Source: Symsagittifera roscoffensis
Taxonomy: Eukaryota; Xenacoelomorpha; Acoela; Convolutidae
Assembly (NCBI RefSeq): GCF_963678635.1
Contig: NC_087062.1
Coordinates: 50,232,178-50,296,177 of the forward strand
Direction of reading: 5' to 3'
Length of the DNA: 64,000 nucleotides
The number at the start of each line of letters is the position of its first letter. The stretch's first letter is position 1. Under the pieces are notes generated by a model. The model saw only the letters and a list, made by a program, of their open reading frames with translations, had not been told where the DNA came from and ran no database searches. Below are positions 1-11,532 of this stretch, in pieces. Both the position numbers and the translations under genes were made by a program.

Positions 1-1202
1 ATCTGTCGATTAGTTTTCAAAAACACCTGAACTGAATTCCGTAAGCACAAAAATTGATGTTTACCTAATTTGTTAATAATTCACCGGAAAATTTACAAAA
101 TCACAAATTTCTAGAGATAAAATTGGCTCGAAAACTTTTCAAATTCGTCTAAGCAGAATAGTCAAGCGATTAAACATTGAAAAAATTTAAGTTTATTCAT
201 GAGGAAAATCGGTTGGCCAATGCTACAATTTTCTATCTAAACCAATCAAGGATTGGAATTTTTAAAAATTTTAAGTCAGTTTTTTTTTTCACAAACAAGC
301 ATCGTTTTTAAATGGAAGCAGATCAAAATTTAAATTTACTAAAATTTTTGTTTCGCTTCCTCTGATAGTTTGAAATCTGTAACAGGTTGCTTTGAAAAAC
401 TTGAAATTTCAGCGAAACGATATGGTCTGAAATACTGTTTGAACTAGTCTCGTTCTAGGACTAGAGTGCTAAATTTGTCATTGCGTTTAAATTACACAGA
501 CGTTAAGTCTATTTTTAATCGAACAATGGTTAGATTTAATAGTTTTTTTTTTGTTTTGAGCAAAAAAAGTATTCTATTTGAAGCGGATCATCTGTCGATT
601 AGTTTTTAAAAACCTCTGAACTAAATTCGGTAAGCACAATGATTGATGTTTACCTAAATTATTAATAAATCATCGGGAAATTTAAATAATTAAAAAATTC
701 TGGAGACAAAATTGGCTCGAAAACTTTAAGTTTAGCAAAAAAAAAATTGGTCTGCCAATGTTATACGTTATTCTATTGAAACCATTCAAGTAATGGAGTT
801 TTGAAAAATTTGAAGTTACTTTTTCGGCCCAGTTTTTTCACAAAAAATCATCTTCTTTTTTAATTGGAAGCAGATCAAAATTGAAAATCCTTTATTTTTT
901 GTTTCGCTTCCTCTGATAGTTTGAAAGCTGTAACAAGTTGCTTTGAAAAAAATGAAATTTTAGCGGAATGATTTGGTCTGAAAAACGATTTGAACTAGAC
1001 TCGTTCTAGGACTAGAGTGCTAATTTCGTCATTACAATTCAAATACACAGACGTCAAGTCTATCTTTGAACGAACAATAGTTTGATTTGATAGGTTTTTT
1101 TTTGTTTTGAGCAAAAAAAAAAGTATTCTATTTGAAGCGGAGCATCTTTGCTTTAAAATTTTATTGGTTCGATTCAATTAACAAACGAATGAACTCTGGG
1201 CA

Positions 1203-1284
1203 GACCAGGTGGCCGAGTGGTTAATGCATTTGACTACTCATCCAATACAGTATGCTTGTGTGGGTTTGAATCCGATCTCTTTCG
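1203..1284 (+). pseudogene. tRNA-Ser-like sequence, degenerate
   Basis: A type II tRNA outline is readable: A-box region TGGCCGAGTGG, anticodon stem-loop, variable arm and B-box region GGGTTTGAATCC. The anticodon loop reads CTACTCA, so the anticodon position is ACT, not GCT. The acceptor 3' strand CTCTTTC no longer pairs well with GACCAGG. A T5 run follows 7-8 nt downstream. It is probably not functional. Confidence 0.6.
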
Positions 1285-1711
1285 ATTAGTTTTTAAAAAC
1301 ATCTGAACTGAATTCCGTAAGCAAAACAATTGATGTTTACCTAACTCGTTAATAATTCACCGGAAAATTTACAAAATCACAAAAGTCTAGAAATAAAGTT
1401 GGCTCGAAAACTTTTCAAGTTCGTCTCAACAGAATAGTCAAGCAATTAAACGTTGAAAATTTTAATACCTGAATGGTTTCACTAGAAAAACTTATAACTT
1501 TGGCCAACCGATTTTCTTCATGAATAAATTTAAAATTTTTCAACGTTCAATTGCTTGACTATTCTGCTTAGGCGAAATTAGAAAGTTTGCGAGCCAATTT
1601 TGCCTATTGATTTTTGTGATTTTGGAAATTTCCCTGTGATTTAATAACAAATTAGGTAAACATCAATTGTTGTGCTTACCGAAATCAGTTCAGTTGTTTT
1701 TAAAAACAAAT

Positions 1712-1793
1712 CGACAGAGATGGGACTCAAACCCACGCAAGCAGACTGTATTAGATAAGCAGTCCAACGCCTTTACCACTCGGCCATATTGGC
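1712..1793 (-). tRNA. tRNA-Ser(GCT)-like copy in the inverted monomer
   Basis: On the minus strand the A box reads TGGCCGAGTGG, the anticodon loop CTGCTTA (anticodon GCT), and the T arm GTGGGTTTGAGTCCCAT. The 3' acceptor strand CTCTGTC is near consensus, but the 5' strand GCCAATA does not pair with it. A poly-T terminator-like run follows. Pol III boxes are intact by eye. The broken acceptor stem makes a charged tRNA unlikely. Confidence 0.45.
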
Positions 1794-2073
1794 TGACCAG
1801 TGCTCATTCGTTTGTTAATGGAATCGAACCAATAAAATTTTAAATCAAAGATGGTCCGCTTCAAATAGAACATTTTTTTTGCTCAAAACAAAAAAAAACC
1901 TATCAAATCAAACCATTGTTCAATCAAAGATAGACTTGACGTCTGTTTTTTTGAAATGTAATGACGAATTTAGTACTCTAGTCCTAGAACGAGACTAGTT
2001 CGAATCGTTTTTCAGACCAAATTGTTTCGCTGAAAGTTCAAGTTTTTCAAAGCAGCCTGTTACAGCTTTCAAA

Positions 2074-4990
2074 CTATACACAGACGTCAAGTCTATTTTT
2101 CATCGAGCAATGGCTTGATTTGATAAGGTTTTTCGTTTTGAGCAAAAAAACTTTCTGTTAAAATCGAAGCAACTTTGCTTTAGTTTTTTATTGGTTCGAT
2201 TCTTTTTAGCAATGACTGACTTCTGGTCTTACAGGTTGCTCGAGAATTTAGGGCATCGAAGTGCTATTCAAATTGATCTGCGTGCGTGAGTCCGAATTCC
2301 ATCCCTGTCGATAAGTTTTTAAAAACACCCGAACTCAACTCTGTAAGCACAAAAAGTGATATTTATCAAATTTTGTTAATAACTCAACAAAAAGTTTGTC
2401 AGATCAAAAAAAATCTGGAAAAAGAATCGGCTCGCAAATTATTGAAGTTCGTCTAATCAGACTAGTCAAGCAACCAAATGTTGAAAAGTTTTAAGTTTGT
2501 TCATGAAGAAAGTCGGATGGCCAATGTTATACGTTTTTCTTTTGAAACCACTCAAGGCATGGACTTTTGAAAAAATTCAGGTTACTTTTTTGGCTGAGTT
2601 TTTCCACATACAACTATCTTTTTTCAGCGGAACCATTATAAATTTAGGTTTTCATTAATTTTTTGTTTCGCACCGTTTGATAGTTTCAAAACTCTATCAG
2701 GTTGTTTAGAAAAACTGGAAATTTCAGCGAAACGAGTTGGTCTTTAAAAAGCTTTGCACTAGTCCTGTTCTAAAACTAGTGTGCTAACTTTGTCATAACA
2801 TTTTTTTGTACAAAGACGTCAAGTCCATTTTTGATCAAACAATGGCTTCATTTGATACGTTTTTTTTTGTTTTGAGCAAAAAAAATATTCTATTTGAAGC
2901 GAAGCAATTTTGCTTTAAATTTTTAATGGTTTGACTCAATTTACCAATGGTTAACCTCTGGTCTTACAGGCTGGTCGAGAGGTGAGTGCGTTGAAAAGCT
3001 ATCAATATGTTCTGCGTGCGTGCGTACGAAACCCAGCCCTGTCCAGTAAGGTTTTAAAAACACCTGAACTGATTTCGAGGTGCACAACAACTGATGCTTA
3101 CCTGATTATGGTTAAAAAATCACCAAAAAATTGTCAGATCACAAAAATTTGAAGAAGAATCTGCTCGCAAACCATTGAAGCTCGTCTAAGCAGACTAGTC
3201 AAGCAACCAAGCGTTTAAAAAATTTAAGTTTGTTCATGAAGAAAATTGGATGGCTAACTTTATACGTTTTTCAATTGAAACCATAGGCATGAACTTTTGA
3301 AAAACTTAAGGTTACTTTTTTGGCCGAGTTTTTTCACAAAAATTTATCGTTTTTCAACGGAAGCGATTCAAAATAGGTTTCCTTTTTTTTGTTTCGCTTC
3401 GTTTGATAGTTTCAAAGCTCTAAAAATTTGCTCAGAAAAACTGGAAAATTTAGCGACATGATTTGGTCTATACAAAGATTTGCACTAGTCCTAGTGTAAG
3501 ACTAGAGAGCTTATTTCGCGACTACTCTTAATATACACAGACGTCAAGTCTATTTTTCATCGAGCAATGGCTTGATTTGATAAGGTTTTTCGTTTTGAGC
3601 AAAAAAACTTTCTGTTAAAATCGAAGCAACTTTGCTTTAGTTTTTTATTGGTTCGATTCTTTTTAGCAATGACTGACTTCTGGTCTTACAGGTTGCTCGA
3701 GAATTTAGGGCATCGAAGTGCTATTCAAATTGATCTGCGTGCGTGATTCCGAATTCCATCCCTGTCGATAAGTTTTTAAAAACACCTGAATTCAACTCTG
3801 TAAGCACAAAAAGTGATATTTATCAAATTTTGTTAATAACTCAACAAAAAGTTTGTCAGATCAAAAAAAATCTGGAAAAAGAATCGGCTCGCAAATTATT
3901 GAAGTTCGTCTAATCAGACTAGTCAAGCAACCAAATGTTGAAAAGTTTTAAGTTTTTTCATGAAGAAAGTCGGATGGCCAATGTTATACGTTTTTCTTTT
4001 GAAACCACTCAAGGCATGGACTTTTGAAAAAATTCAGGTTACTTTTTTGGCTGAGTTTTTCCACATACAACTATCTTTTTTCAGCGGAACCATTATAAAT
4101 TTAGGTTTTCATTAATTTTTTGTTTCGCACCGTTTGATAGTTTCAAAACTCTATCAGGTTGTTTAGAAAAACTGGAAATTTCAGCGAAACGAGTTGGTCT
4201 TTAAAAAGCTTTGCGCTAGTCCTGTTCTAAAACCAGTGTGCTAACTTTGTCATAACATTTTTTTGTACAAAGACGTCAAGTCCATTTTTGATCAAACAAT
4301 GGCTTGATTTGATACGTTTTTTTTTTGTTTTGAGCAAAAAAAACTATTCTATTTGAAGCGAAGCAATTTTGCTTTAAATTTTTAATGGTTTGACTCAATT
4401 TACCAATGGTTAACCTCTGGTCTTACAGGCTGGTCGAGAGGTGAGTGCGTTGAAAAGCTATCAATATGTTCTGCGTGCGTGCGTACGAAACCCAGCCCTG
4501 TCCAGTAAGTTTTTAAAAACACCTGAACTGATTTCGAGGTGCACAACAACTGATGCTTACCTGATTATGGTTAAAAAATCACCAAAAAATTGTCAGATCA
4601 CAAAAATTTGAAGAAGAATCTGCTCGCAAACTATTGAAGCTCGTCTAAGCAGACTAGTCAAGCAACCAAGCGTTTAAAAAATTTAAGTTTGTTCATGAAG
4701 AAAATTGGATGGCTAACTTAATACGTTTTTCAATTGAAACCTTAGGCATGAACTTTTGAAAAACTTAAGGTTACTTTTTTGGCCGAGTTTTTTCACAAAA
4801 ATTTATCGTTTTTCAACGGAAGCGATTCAAAATAGGTTTCCTTTTTTTTGTTTCGCTTCGTTTGATATTTTCAAAGCTCTAAAAATTTGCTCAGAAAAAC
4901 TGGAAAATTTAGCGACATGATTTGGTCTATACAAAGATTTGCACTAGTCCTAGTGTAAGACTAGAGAGCTTATTTCGCGACTACACTTAA
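2074..4990 (+). repeat. Higher-order repeat: 1.46-kb dimer, two near-identical copies
   Basis: The segment starting CACAGACGTCAAG with the unusual variant TTTTTCATCGAGCAATGG occurs at about 2079 and again at about 3537. The next ~1,458 bp (two monomers) repeat almost base for base up to about 4990. Only scattered differences were seen, for example GAGTCC against GATTCC near 2290/3747. Adjacent monomers within one copy differ far more, so a two-monomer unit was duplicated recently. Confidence 0.88.
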
Positions 4991-6068
4991 TATACACAGA
5001 CGTCAAGCCTATTTTTGACCGAGCAATGGCTTGAACTGATACGTTTTTTTTTTGTTTTGAGCAAAAAAAACTATTCTAGTTGAAGCGAAGGAATTTTGCT
5101 TTAATTTTTATTGGTGCGATTCATTTTACCTATGATTGACTTCTGGTCTTATAGGTTGCCCGAGAGGTTGAGGCGTTGAAGTGCTATTCAAAATGTTTTG
5201 CGTTCGTGGTTCCGAATCCAATCTCTAGCAATAAGTTTTTAAAAACGCCTGAACTGAATTCGGTAAGCAGAAAAACTGATATTTACTTAATGTTGTTAAT
5301 AACACACCAAAAAATTTGTCAGATCAAAAAAATTTTGGAGAAAGAATTGGCCCGCAAACCATTGAAGTTTGTCTAAGCAGACTAGTCAAGCAACCAAACG
5401 TTGAAATATTCTAAGTTTAATCATGAAGAAAATCGGACGGCCAATATTATACGTTTTCTTTTGAAACGATTCAATGCATGGAGTTTTGAATAACTTAAGG
5501 TTACTTTTTTGATCGAGTTTTTCCACCAAAAAATATCGTTTTTCAACGTAAGCAATGTTAAATTAGGCTTCCCCGATTTTTTTTTGTTCACTTCTTTTGA
5601 TAGATTAGTCCTGTTCTAAGACTAGAGTACTTTTTTCTTCGTTGTACTTTCTATAAACAGACCTAAGTCTATTTTTGACAAAAAATGGCTTGATTTGATA
5701 CGTTTTTTATTTTGAGCAAAACAACTATTCTATTTGAAGCGAATCAACTTTCCATTATATTTTTATTGGTTCGATTCATTTTATCAATGACTGACTTCTG
5801 TTGATACAGGTTGCCCGAGATGTGAAGGAGTTGAAGTGCTTTTCAAAAGGCTCTGCGTGCGTAGGTTGTAAACCCATCCCTATCCAGTAATTTCCTAAAA
5901 ACAACTGAGCTGAATGTGGTAGGCACAAAAACTGATTTTCACCTAACTTTGTTAATAAATCACCAAAAAATTTGTCAGATCACCAACATTTGGACAAAAA
6001 ATCGACTCGCAAACCTTTGAAGCTCGTCTAAGCTGACTAGTCAAGCAACCAAACGTTGAAAAAAAATA

Positions 6069-6074
6069 ATGTTT
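6069..6074 (+). other. Polinton target-site duplication, left
   Basis: ATGTTT, one base different from the right copy AAGTTT at 25411-25416, which is the normal satellite sequence. The 6-bp size is characteristic of Polintons. Confidence 0.8.
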
Positions 6075-6286
6075 AGTAATAGAAGAGTGAGGGAGATTGG
6101 GGGGGGGGGGGGTGGTTGCTGAAACCCATGTATTAACATAGGCTATAGAGTATCGGGTCACCAACCTATGTATTAAGATAGGGATTAGATTTCCCAATAT
6201 ATTAAGATGGGGAATATAATTCAAATGTATTAAGATGGTAAGGTTTCAGATGGTAAGATTTAGAAAATTTTTGGCGGCCGAATTTT
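6075..6286 (+). repeat. Polinton left terminal inverted repeat
   Basis: It matches the reverse complement of 25183-25410 across AGAGTGAGGGAGA, GGTTGCTGAA, CCATGTATTAACATAGGCT, AAGATAGGGA, CAGATGGTAAG and TTTTGGCG. It contains a run of 13 G at about 6099-6111 where the right copy has only five. Short internal tandem units of the type ATGTATTAAGATAGGGAAT are visible, with one unit fewer than in the right copy. Confidence 0.92.
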
Positions 6287-7682
6287 TTGATACTTGCGTT
6301 TCTTAGCTAACTTGTACGATTTGTGATATGTAAGGTTTATCTTGTCTTAAAAAAATTCATTATGGTAAGTTTAAGAAGGTAAGTTTCAGAAAATTTTTTG
6401 AAAATTTTTCAAGTTTTACTTGCAATGACATTTTTATCTTGAAAAGAATTTTTTTTATTAAAAAAATATTTAAAAAACTGAATGATAGGTTTCAGATGGT
6501 AATTTTTGACAAAAATTAAGTTTTGATTTATAGTATGGGATCATAAGCCAAAATATCACAGAATATTTTTTTTTCTCGAAAGAATCTTTTAAATTCTTAT
6601 TTCATCCCATTTATATTGCCTCAGGTTATCTGGGGAAAAATGTCAAGAGGGGATTATCTTTGACAGGTTAAGTGTTCTACTCCACGGGATATCAGGGTAA
6701 TCTTGACAGCTCCTCACGGTTGATTACCTTTGTATCCCACTTAATCTTTTATTCCCCAGGTTAATCGTTTATCCCCAGGTTCATTATACTTATTAATTTT
6801 ATGAATTATTTTGTCTTTTTTCACATAATTATCCCACAATCATATGACAGATGCATATTAGCAGTTCCCCACAGAGTTAATGAAGCGTGAATCACTTTTC
6901 TGAGGGATTAAAATCTTAAATTTTTATAGAAAATTGAACTACATCCAATCAAAATTGCATGAAATTTTCATTGGAACTAAAATAGAAAATATGCAAAAAA
7001 TTTTAAGTTTCGACCAATCAGATGTTTTTATCTAGTTCTTGTTTTTACCTCAACTAGTTAATTTTTTCTGTCATATTTCTTGCTACGATTCATTTCAGTT
7101 CTCTTCTATCAATTTGTCTTTAATCTTGAAAAAATTCTGTGACGTTTCCAAAATTGCCAAAAAAATATCATCCAAAATACAAATTTGTCAATTGCTCTGC
7201 CACTGTAAAAGTTTACACTGAGAAAAACATAGTATCGAAGTTTTTTTGGGTCTGATATTTCTGTATGATAATTTTTCTATCTTTCTGAGAGTAAACTTTT
7301 AAGAAAATCATACAATTTACTAGAAGTTTGTTACAATTTTGGTTAATTTATCTGCTCAATCGTTAATTCTTTCAATTGGGGGACTACAACATCCATATTC
7401 CATCATAATTTTCCGTATTTCATCAAAAGGTTAGTCGCTAAGATACTTTTCTTAAAAAAAATAAGGAATTCAAAGAATTAAATTACATGAACAACCAAAA
7501 ATTTTAGTACATCGTATAGTAAAATTACTGCGAAAACTTTCAATTACAAATAAAAAATGCACTTTTACATAAGAGTACTGACAAAAATCAAAACATACAC
7601 ATCAAGAACATTTATCAAGTTCTTGTGGAAGAATTTAAAAAGAAGAAATACTGTATAAATTGCTTGAAATCCTAACAAATTA
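6287..7682. other. Polinton left interior with no recognisable gene
   Basis: About 1.4 kb of AT-rich sequence between the left inverted repeat and the first gene. Stops are dense in all frames; the 60-codon ORF at 7039 is not convincing. From about 6620 to 6800 the base composition is less AT-rich, and GGTTATCTGGGG and CCCCAGGTTAATC-type phrases recur in both orientations. This may be part of a regulatory region or a remnant of another repeat. Confidence 0.6.
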
Positions 7683-8254
7683 TCAGTCTTTTGTAGCTTT
7701 TGAGGAACCAATCGTCGAAACTTTTTTGTCAAAAGAGGTAAGTTGATCTCTTTTTTCCCAAAGAATCAGCAAAGTAGTAGTTTTTATCCAGTCGAGCAAT
7801 CGTAATCCAGCTTCTCCTCTATCATTGCTTGGAACTGAGGTAAAAATTGCAAAAGAGTGTTTTGTTAGTTGAGGTACTGTATCAGAAAGGTATGATCCCA
7901 TATACTTGAAACTGAGCTCTGGAATTCTTTCAATAAATTGCAAAAGTGAAAATTATTCATCTTTGCAATTGTAGGCTGATTTACAGCTAAAAGGAAATTG
8001 ATAGTTTGATAGTGTACTTTAGGATTGAAAAAAAAAGAAAGAATAATGACTTACACACATTTAGGAACTGAATCAACAAAGTCCCATACACAAGCCTTAT
8101 GTAATGGGCAAACTTTATTGAACATTATTTTATAGTCTAGGTTGAAGAAGTGTCTCGGGTTTCCAACTAAACAGCATTCCTTCTCTGTTTTTTCTGGAGC
8201 TTTAGGTCTGAAGTCTGAAGAAAAACAAAATAGATAGTACAAAGATAATAACAA
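7683..8254 (-). pseudogene. Unknown Polinton-borne protein, two open segments
   Basis: Two open stretches lie in line on the minus strand: 8254-8051 and 7943-7683. The first is cysteine-rich, with ECC and a CPLHKACVW cluster suggesting metal binding or disulfides. The second reads as a compact globular domain (SFAIFTSVPSNDRGEAGLRL, then a WIK...LILWEKRDQL helix-like stretch). A GTAAGT directly follows the cysteine-rich part on the coding strand and overlaps its stop codon, so the two could be exons, but I found no convincing acceptor. I do not recognise the family. Its place, last in the minus-strand gene row after the capsid gene, suggests an accessory or virion gene. A frameshifted single exon is the alternative. 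Confidence 0.4.
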
Positions 8255-8289
8255 AAAAAGTCCAAAAAAAAGTTACAATAATTTTATAG

Positions 8290-9576
8290 GAATCTGAAAA
8301 CTCAAAAAAATTAAATATTTTTAGCAACTGTTCTCAGTTTGTCCCAAGATTATCACTTCCGTTATTTGCTCCAAGGGAAAAATGAAAAAAAAAACATTTC
8401 TAATCTCAAGCTTTCTCCACTAAGTTCTGGATAATGCAACTGTTCAGCTGCATCCTGTAGTGAAGTCAAGTCGAAAACTAGAATATAGTGGTTTTACGAA
8501 AACTTTCATAGGAAGAGCTGAAAATTTTTCGTTAAACTGCATTGCTTTCATTTTTGTAACAAAGGGTCGACAAGGATAATTGGTATCTAATGAAAAAACT
8601 GCTCTTCCGCCCCGATTAAATTAAGATCTCTCAAATGAAATTGTTGATAATTGAAAGAGTTTTCATGAAAAGATCCCACAACAGCCGAATTTGTATTCAT
8701 TGCAACAGCTATCCTTCTGATTGGGGTTTTATTGAAAACATTTTCCTGAATAAACTGGTTTTGACGAGATGGAATCATAAAGATTCTTGCTATAGTTTCC
8801 ATGTTATTGTAATGAGCAGGTTCGCTTTCCAGATTCCATTGCAAATTTTGATGATTAGGTTCAGCTACTAAAATTCTTCTCATAAACGGTGAGCAATCAA
8901 CAATTTTCAGACAAACAATTGGATTTTCACACAGTTTAATTCGAACTTTGGTTTTTGGCAGTAATTTTTTTTCACAAGTAAACATGTCATTGGCTAGCCT
9001 GCCATGAAGTAAAAAAGTTATCCCTGATCCTAAAGAATTTGCTCTACCAGTGAACAGATACATATCAAATGCTTCCAGGTGTTCTTCAAAACTATACCCG
9101 TGACAAGCAAGTATTGCTTCATGACTCACTGCCGACGAGTTGAATTCGTTCGATATTTTTGCTCTACGAAGATATAATCTATTGGCGCTGTAAACAATTG
9201 TATTATTAAAATAAACTTCACAATTGGAGAATAGAGAATGTAGTAGATTGTTTACATTAGTTAAGTAAGATTGATGTTGAGGTTTCAAAGTATTCCTCCG
9301 ATTTTGCTTTTTGTTCTGCTTTTTCTTTTTTTAAAAACAATATTCGTTTGAATAATTGAAGCTTTAAATTAAGCTGCATATCACGCATATCCAAATAAAG
9401 ATTACGGTCCGTCTCAAATTTAAACTCAATGCTGCTTTTATCTGGAGAAGTACTGGAATTACTTCTTGTATGTATGATGAAATTATTGTTTTCAAAGGTA
9501 GGACTTTATCAAAAATCTCCAAAGAAGAATTTGTAAAAGTTCCGTACCGAAAATTACTACTTTGATGTACACTCAT
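8290..9576 (-). pseudogene. Polinton major capsid protein (double jelly-roll type), broken
   Basis: Homologous text runs on the minus strand from the start codon at 9576 (MSVHQSSNF) to about 8300. The N-terminal ~35 codons are in one frame, then a frameshift near 9455 continues the protein (SPDKSSIEFKFETDRN). A further shift near 9290 leads into the largest open piece, 9288-8587 (NNLLHSLFSNCEVYFN near its start, MIPSRQNQFIQENVF near its end). The C-terminal part lies in another frame down to about 8300. The pattern NLLHSLF...GR...DMF...KIRL...CSPFMRR...IPSRNQ...NPFN-like end is what I know from Polinton capsid proteins of invertebrates. Its role was to form the icosahedral shell. At least three frame breaks make it non-functional. 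Confidence 0.82.
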
Positions 9577-9581
9577 TTTAT

Positions 9582-9915
9582 CTAATCAAAAATTTCTTTG
9601 CGAGAGGGACTGGATTTTGAACTACTTTTTCGAGAAATGGCTCTTCTTGTTCTATGCTTGGATTTCTTTTTTGCATCTTCCAACTGTTTTCGAACTGTTT
9701 TTGTTCCATCATCTTTTGCAAATGTTTTGAGTTTTTTTCGTCCACTGACAACTTCTCCAAACTCTGGAGCAGCAACTTCAAACAAAACTGCTCCGATTCT
9801 TTTTGCAGCTTGAGACTATATATATTTTTATAAAGGGAATTGCAGTTCTCCCAAGATTTTGTGCAAGAGCATGTCCATAAAAAATAGGAAAATTAGCTGA
9901 ACTTTGAGCAATCAT
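9582..9915 (-). pseudogene. Small basic Polinton protein, probable minor virion protein
   Basis: A start at 9915 gives an N-terminal piece (MIAQSSANFPIFYGHALAQN...PFIK). A frameshift near 9815 leads into an alanine-rich helix (VLFEVAAPEFGEVV), then a strongly basic tail rich in Lys, Arg and Ser (KKKSKHRTRR, SRKSSSKSSPSRKE), ending at 9582. A short hydrophobic/Ala segment followed by a basic tail, next to the capsid genes, fits the small core or cement proteins seen in Polintons. It lies between the penton-like gene (38 bp downstream of that gene's stop) and the capsid gene. Confidence 0.55.
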
Positions 9916-9953
9916 TTCGTATGAAGTATAAATCAAAAATTACAATCCGAAAT

Positions 9954-10784
9954 CTTGCGAAACAAGAGAAAAACTCGTGTAATTCCTAGGGACACAAAAT
10001 GAATTTTTTCCACCTGTAGTATCCCTTAGTTCAATTTTTATGCTGTGGAAAGTGTTTTTTAATTATTTTTTAAATTTTAGATGTGTAAATGATTGATAAT
10101 TAATGTACTGTCCTGTAGATAGTATGTCTCCATTTTTTACTTTAGAAATGAAAGGAGTACAACGCAGTAAAGGAGTTTTTGTATCGCCTACTATATTACA
10201 TTCTATAATATCACTATAAATCATTAGGGAATCTTTTCTCATAATGTCGTAAGGATACTGAGGATAATGTGGTCTTTTTTCTTTCATTATAACACCTGTC
10301 TGATTTTGTTCTAAATCACAGCCAAAAATTTTACTGAAATCAGCACTTTGAATTATAAACACTGAATGATCCTCAGGTAAATGAATGAAATTTTTTGTGT
10401 AATCTCATCTACTGATACATAAATTTCGTTATATTCATATTTTTGTGCGCCTATACCTTTTCGAATTTTGTCATTCAAGGCTATAAGTATATCGACAATA
10501 CTTGGATACAACCCAGGTTCAATATGCATCGGTTAAATCTTTCTTTTTTCTTCAGGACTTTCTCGTCCATCTATGAAAGTAAATTTTTCCTCTGTAGTGT
10601 TTTGGTACAATGAAGGGTATGATATTTCTGAAATAGCAAACTCCCATTCTTCTCTTAGGTGTGTTTGTTCCGGTAGAAATTTTGTAAAGGAACGAAGACT
10701 ATTATTCGGATAACAATTAAAAGAAGCATTAGAAACCAGCTGAATCTTAAAAGAATTCATGACAACTGATCGATAGAAATTCAA
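9954..10784 (-). pseudogene. Polinton minor capsid (penton-like) protein, broken
   Basis: The minus-strand start at 10784 gives an open piece to 10533 with YPNNSLRSFTKFLPEQTHL and WEFAISEISYPSLYQN, a signature I associate with the Polinton penton-base-like protein. The frame then breaks near 10530 and again near 10390. The open piece 10362-10063 and a final segment to 9954 (IKIELRDTTGGK, then SLVSQDFG) complete the expected length of about 270 residues. It would have sat at the five-fold vertices of the capsid. It is followed closely by the basic protein gene and preceded by the integrase. At least two frameshifts and one stop (TAA at about 10060). Confidence 0.72.
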
Positions 10785-10799
10785 TTTAAAAAACGACTT

Positions 10800-11530
10800 A
10801 CCTTTAATCTGAACATTTTCATTTTAACATGCTCATTTTCAAAAAATTTTTCCCAGAATTTCTTCTTTTTTGAGATCTTTGATGATGTATGTAGGAGGTG
10901 TTTTGTAGATATTGGCCGAAATTTCAAAAACTTCATCTGTAAACTGTGGCTGGCATCTTTTTCGGAACGGAATATCATTTTTCGATTTTTTAACTCTAAC
11001 ACCAATTTTGAATTTCGGTTTAGTATATTTCTTGAATGATTTGTTACACAAAATTGATAAAAAAATCACTGTTTTTCACATCTCTGGGAGATTTTCCACT
11101 TGATCGATTTTTGCGACAGTTCAATGTAGAAGCAAACTGCTGCACTTTGAGGGCAATTTTTTCACGATGATTTTCAAGGTATTGATATATATCATATGTT
11201 TCAAAGACTGAAAGTAAACTTCAATGTCTTCCTCCTTGCAAAATTTTTTAAAAGTTCCCCCATACTCTGTTCCTTTATCAACCCAAATATTTCAAGAGTG
11301 TTTTTTCGAGAAATCATTTTTCTGAAAGCATGTAAAGTGTCTTTGGCATACGTTGTTTTTGTTGTTTGAACTCTGACAAATTTCGAAAAAATATCTACAG
11401 CAACTAAGAGATACTTGACTCTATTTAAAAACTTTTATACTTTTTTTTGATAAACCACTCGCTTTACTCAAGTTTTGAAAAGAACCGTATGCAGCTCTTC
11501 CCCTATAAGACAATCTGTTTAGTCTTATCT
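10800..11530 (-). pseudogene. Polinton retroviral-type integrase, broken and internally deleted
   Basis: Reading leftward from 11530, an N-terminal segment (KSEKIRLNRL...YGSFQNLSKASGLSKK) is followed directly by VKYLLVAVDIFSKFVRVQT, the second strand of the rve fold. Then, after a frameshift, comes VDKGTEYGGTFKKFCKEEDI with the second catalytic Asp. In the family about 40 residues with the first catalytic Asp lie between the first two pieces; they appear to be missing here. The C-terminal part (FKIGVRVKKSKNDIPF, YIIKDLKKEEILGK) is the SH3/chromo-like tail and is split over two frames (11069-10781). Integrase would have cut and joined the element to produce the 6-bp duplication seen at its ends. 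Confidence 0.8.
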
Positions 11531-11532
11531 TT

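Larger units (their letters stand above)
920..2073. repeat. Long inverted repeat (head-to-head satellite monomers)
   Basis: The plus-oriented monomer runs to about 1466. A minus-oriented monomer occupies about 1467-2073, after which plus orientation returns. The right part (about 1530-2050) is the reverse complement of the left part (about 920-1466), including both tRNA-like heads at 1203-1284 (plus) and 1712-1793 (minus). The spacer is about 65 bp and is itself satellite sequence. The arms are about 0.5 kb with many mismatches, so this is an old or diverged palindrome, not a perfect one. Confidence 0.85.
1..6074 (+). repeat. tRNA-Ser-derived satellite array, left block
   Basis: Tandem monomers of about 655-740 bp cover the whole stretch and no protein gene is credible in it. 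Each monomer has a tRNA-Ser-like head, then a T-run after CTGTCGATTAG, a body with a conserved TTGATAGTTT...GCTCTAACAGGTTGCTTAGAAAAAC stretch (here in pieces), a short CTAG-type hairpin, and an ATTGGT...ACCAAT pair just before the next tRNA-like head. tRNA-like heads start near 1203, 1712 (minus strand), 2230, 2965, 3687, 4424, 5150 and 5805. Monomer spacing is 722-737 bp for most and 655 bp for the last. The block stops where a Polinton is inserted. The monomers encode nothing recognisable; short ORFs in them are chance. Confidence 0.9.
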
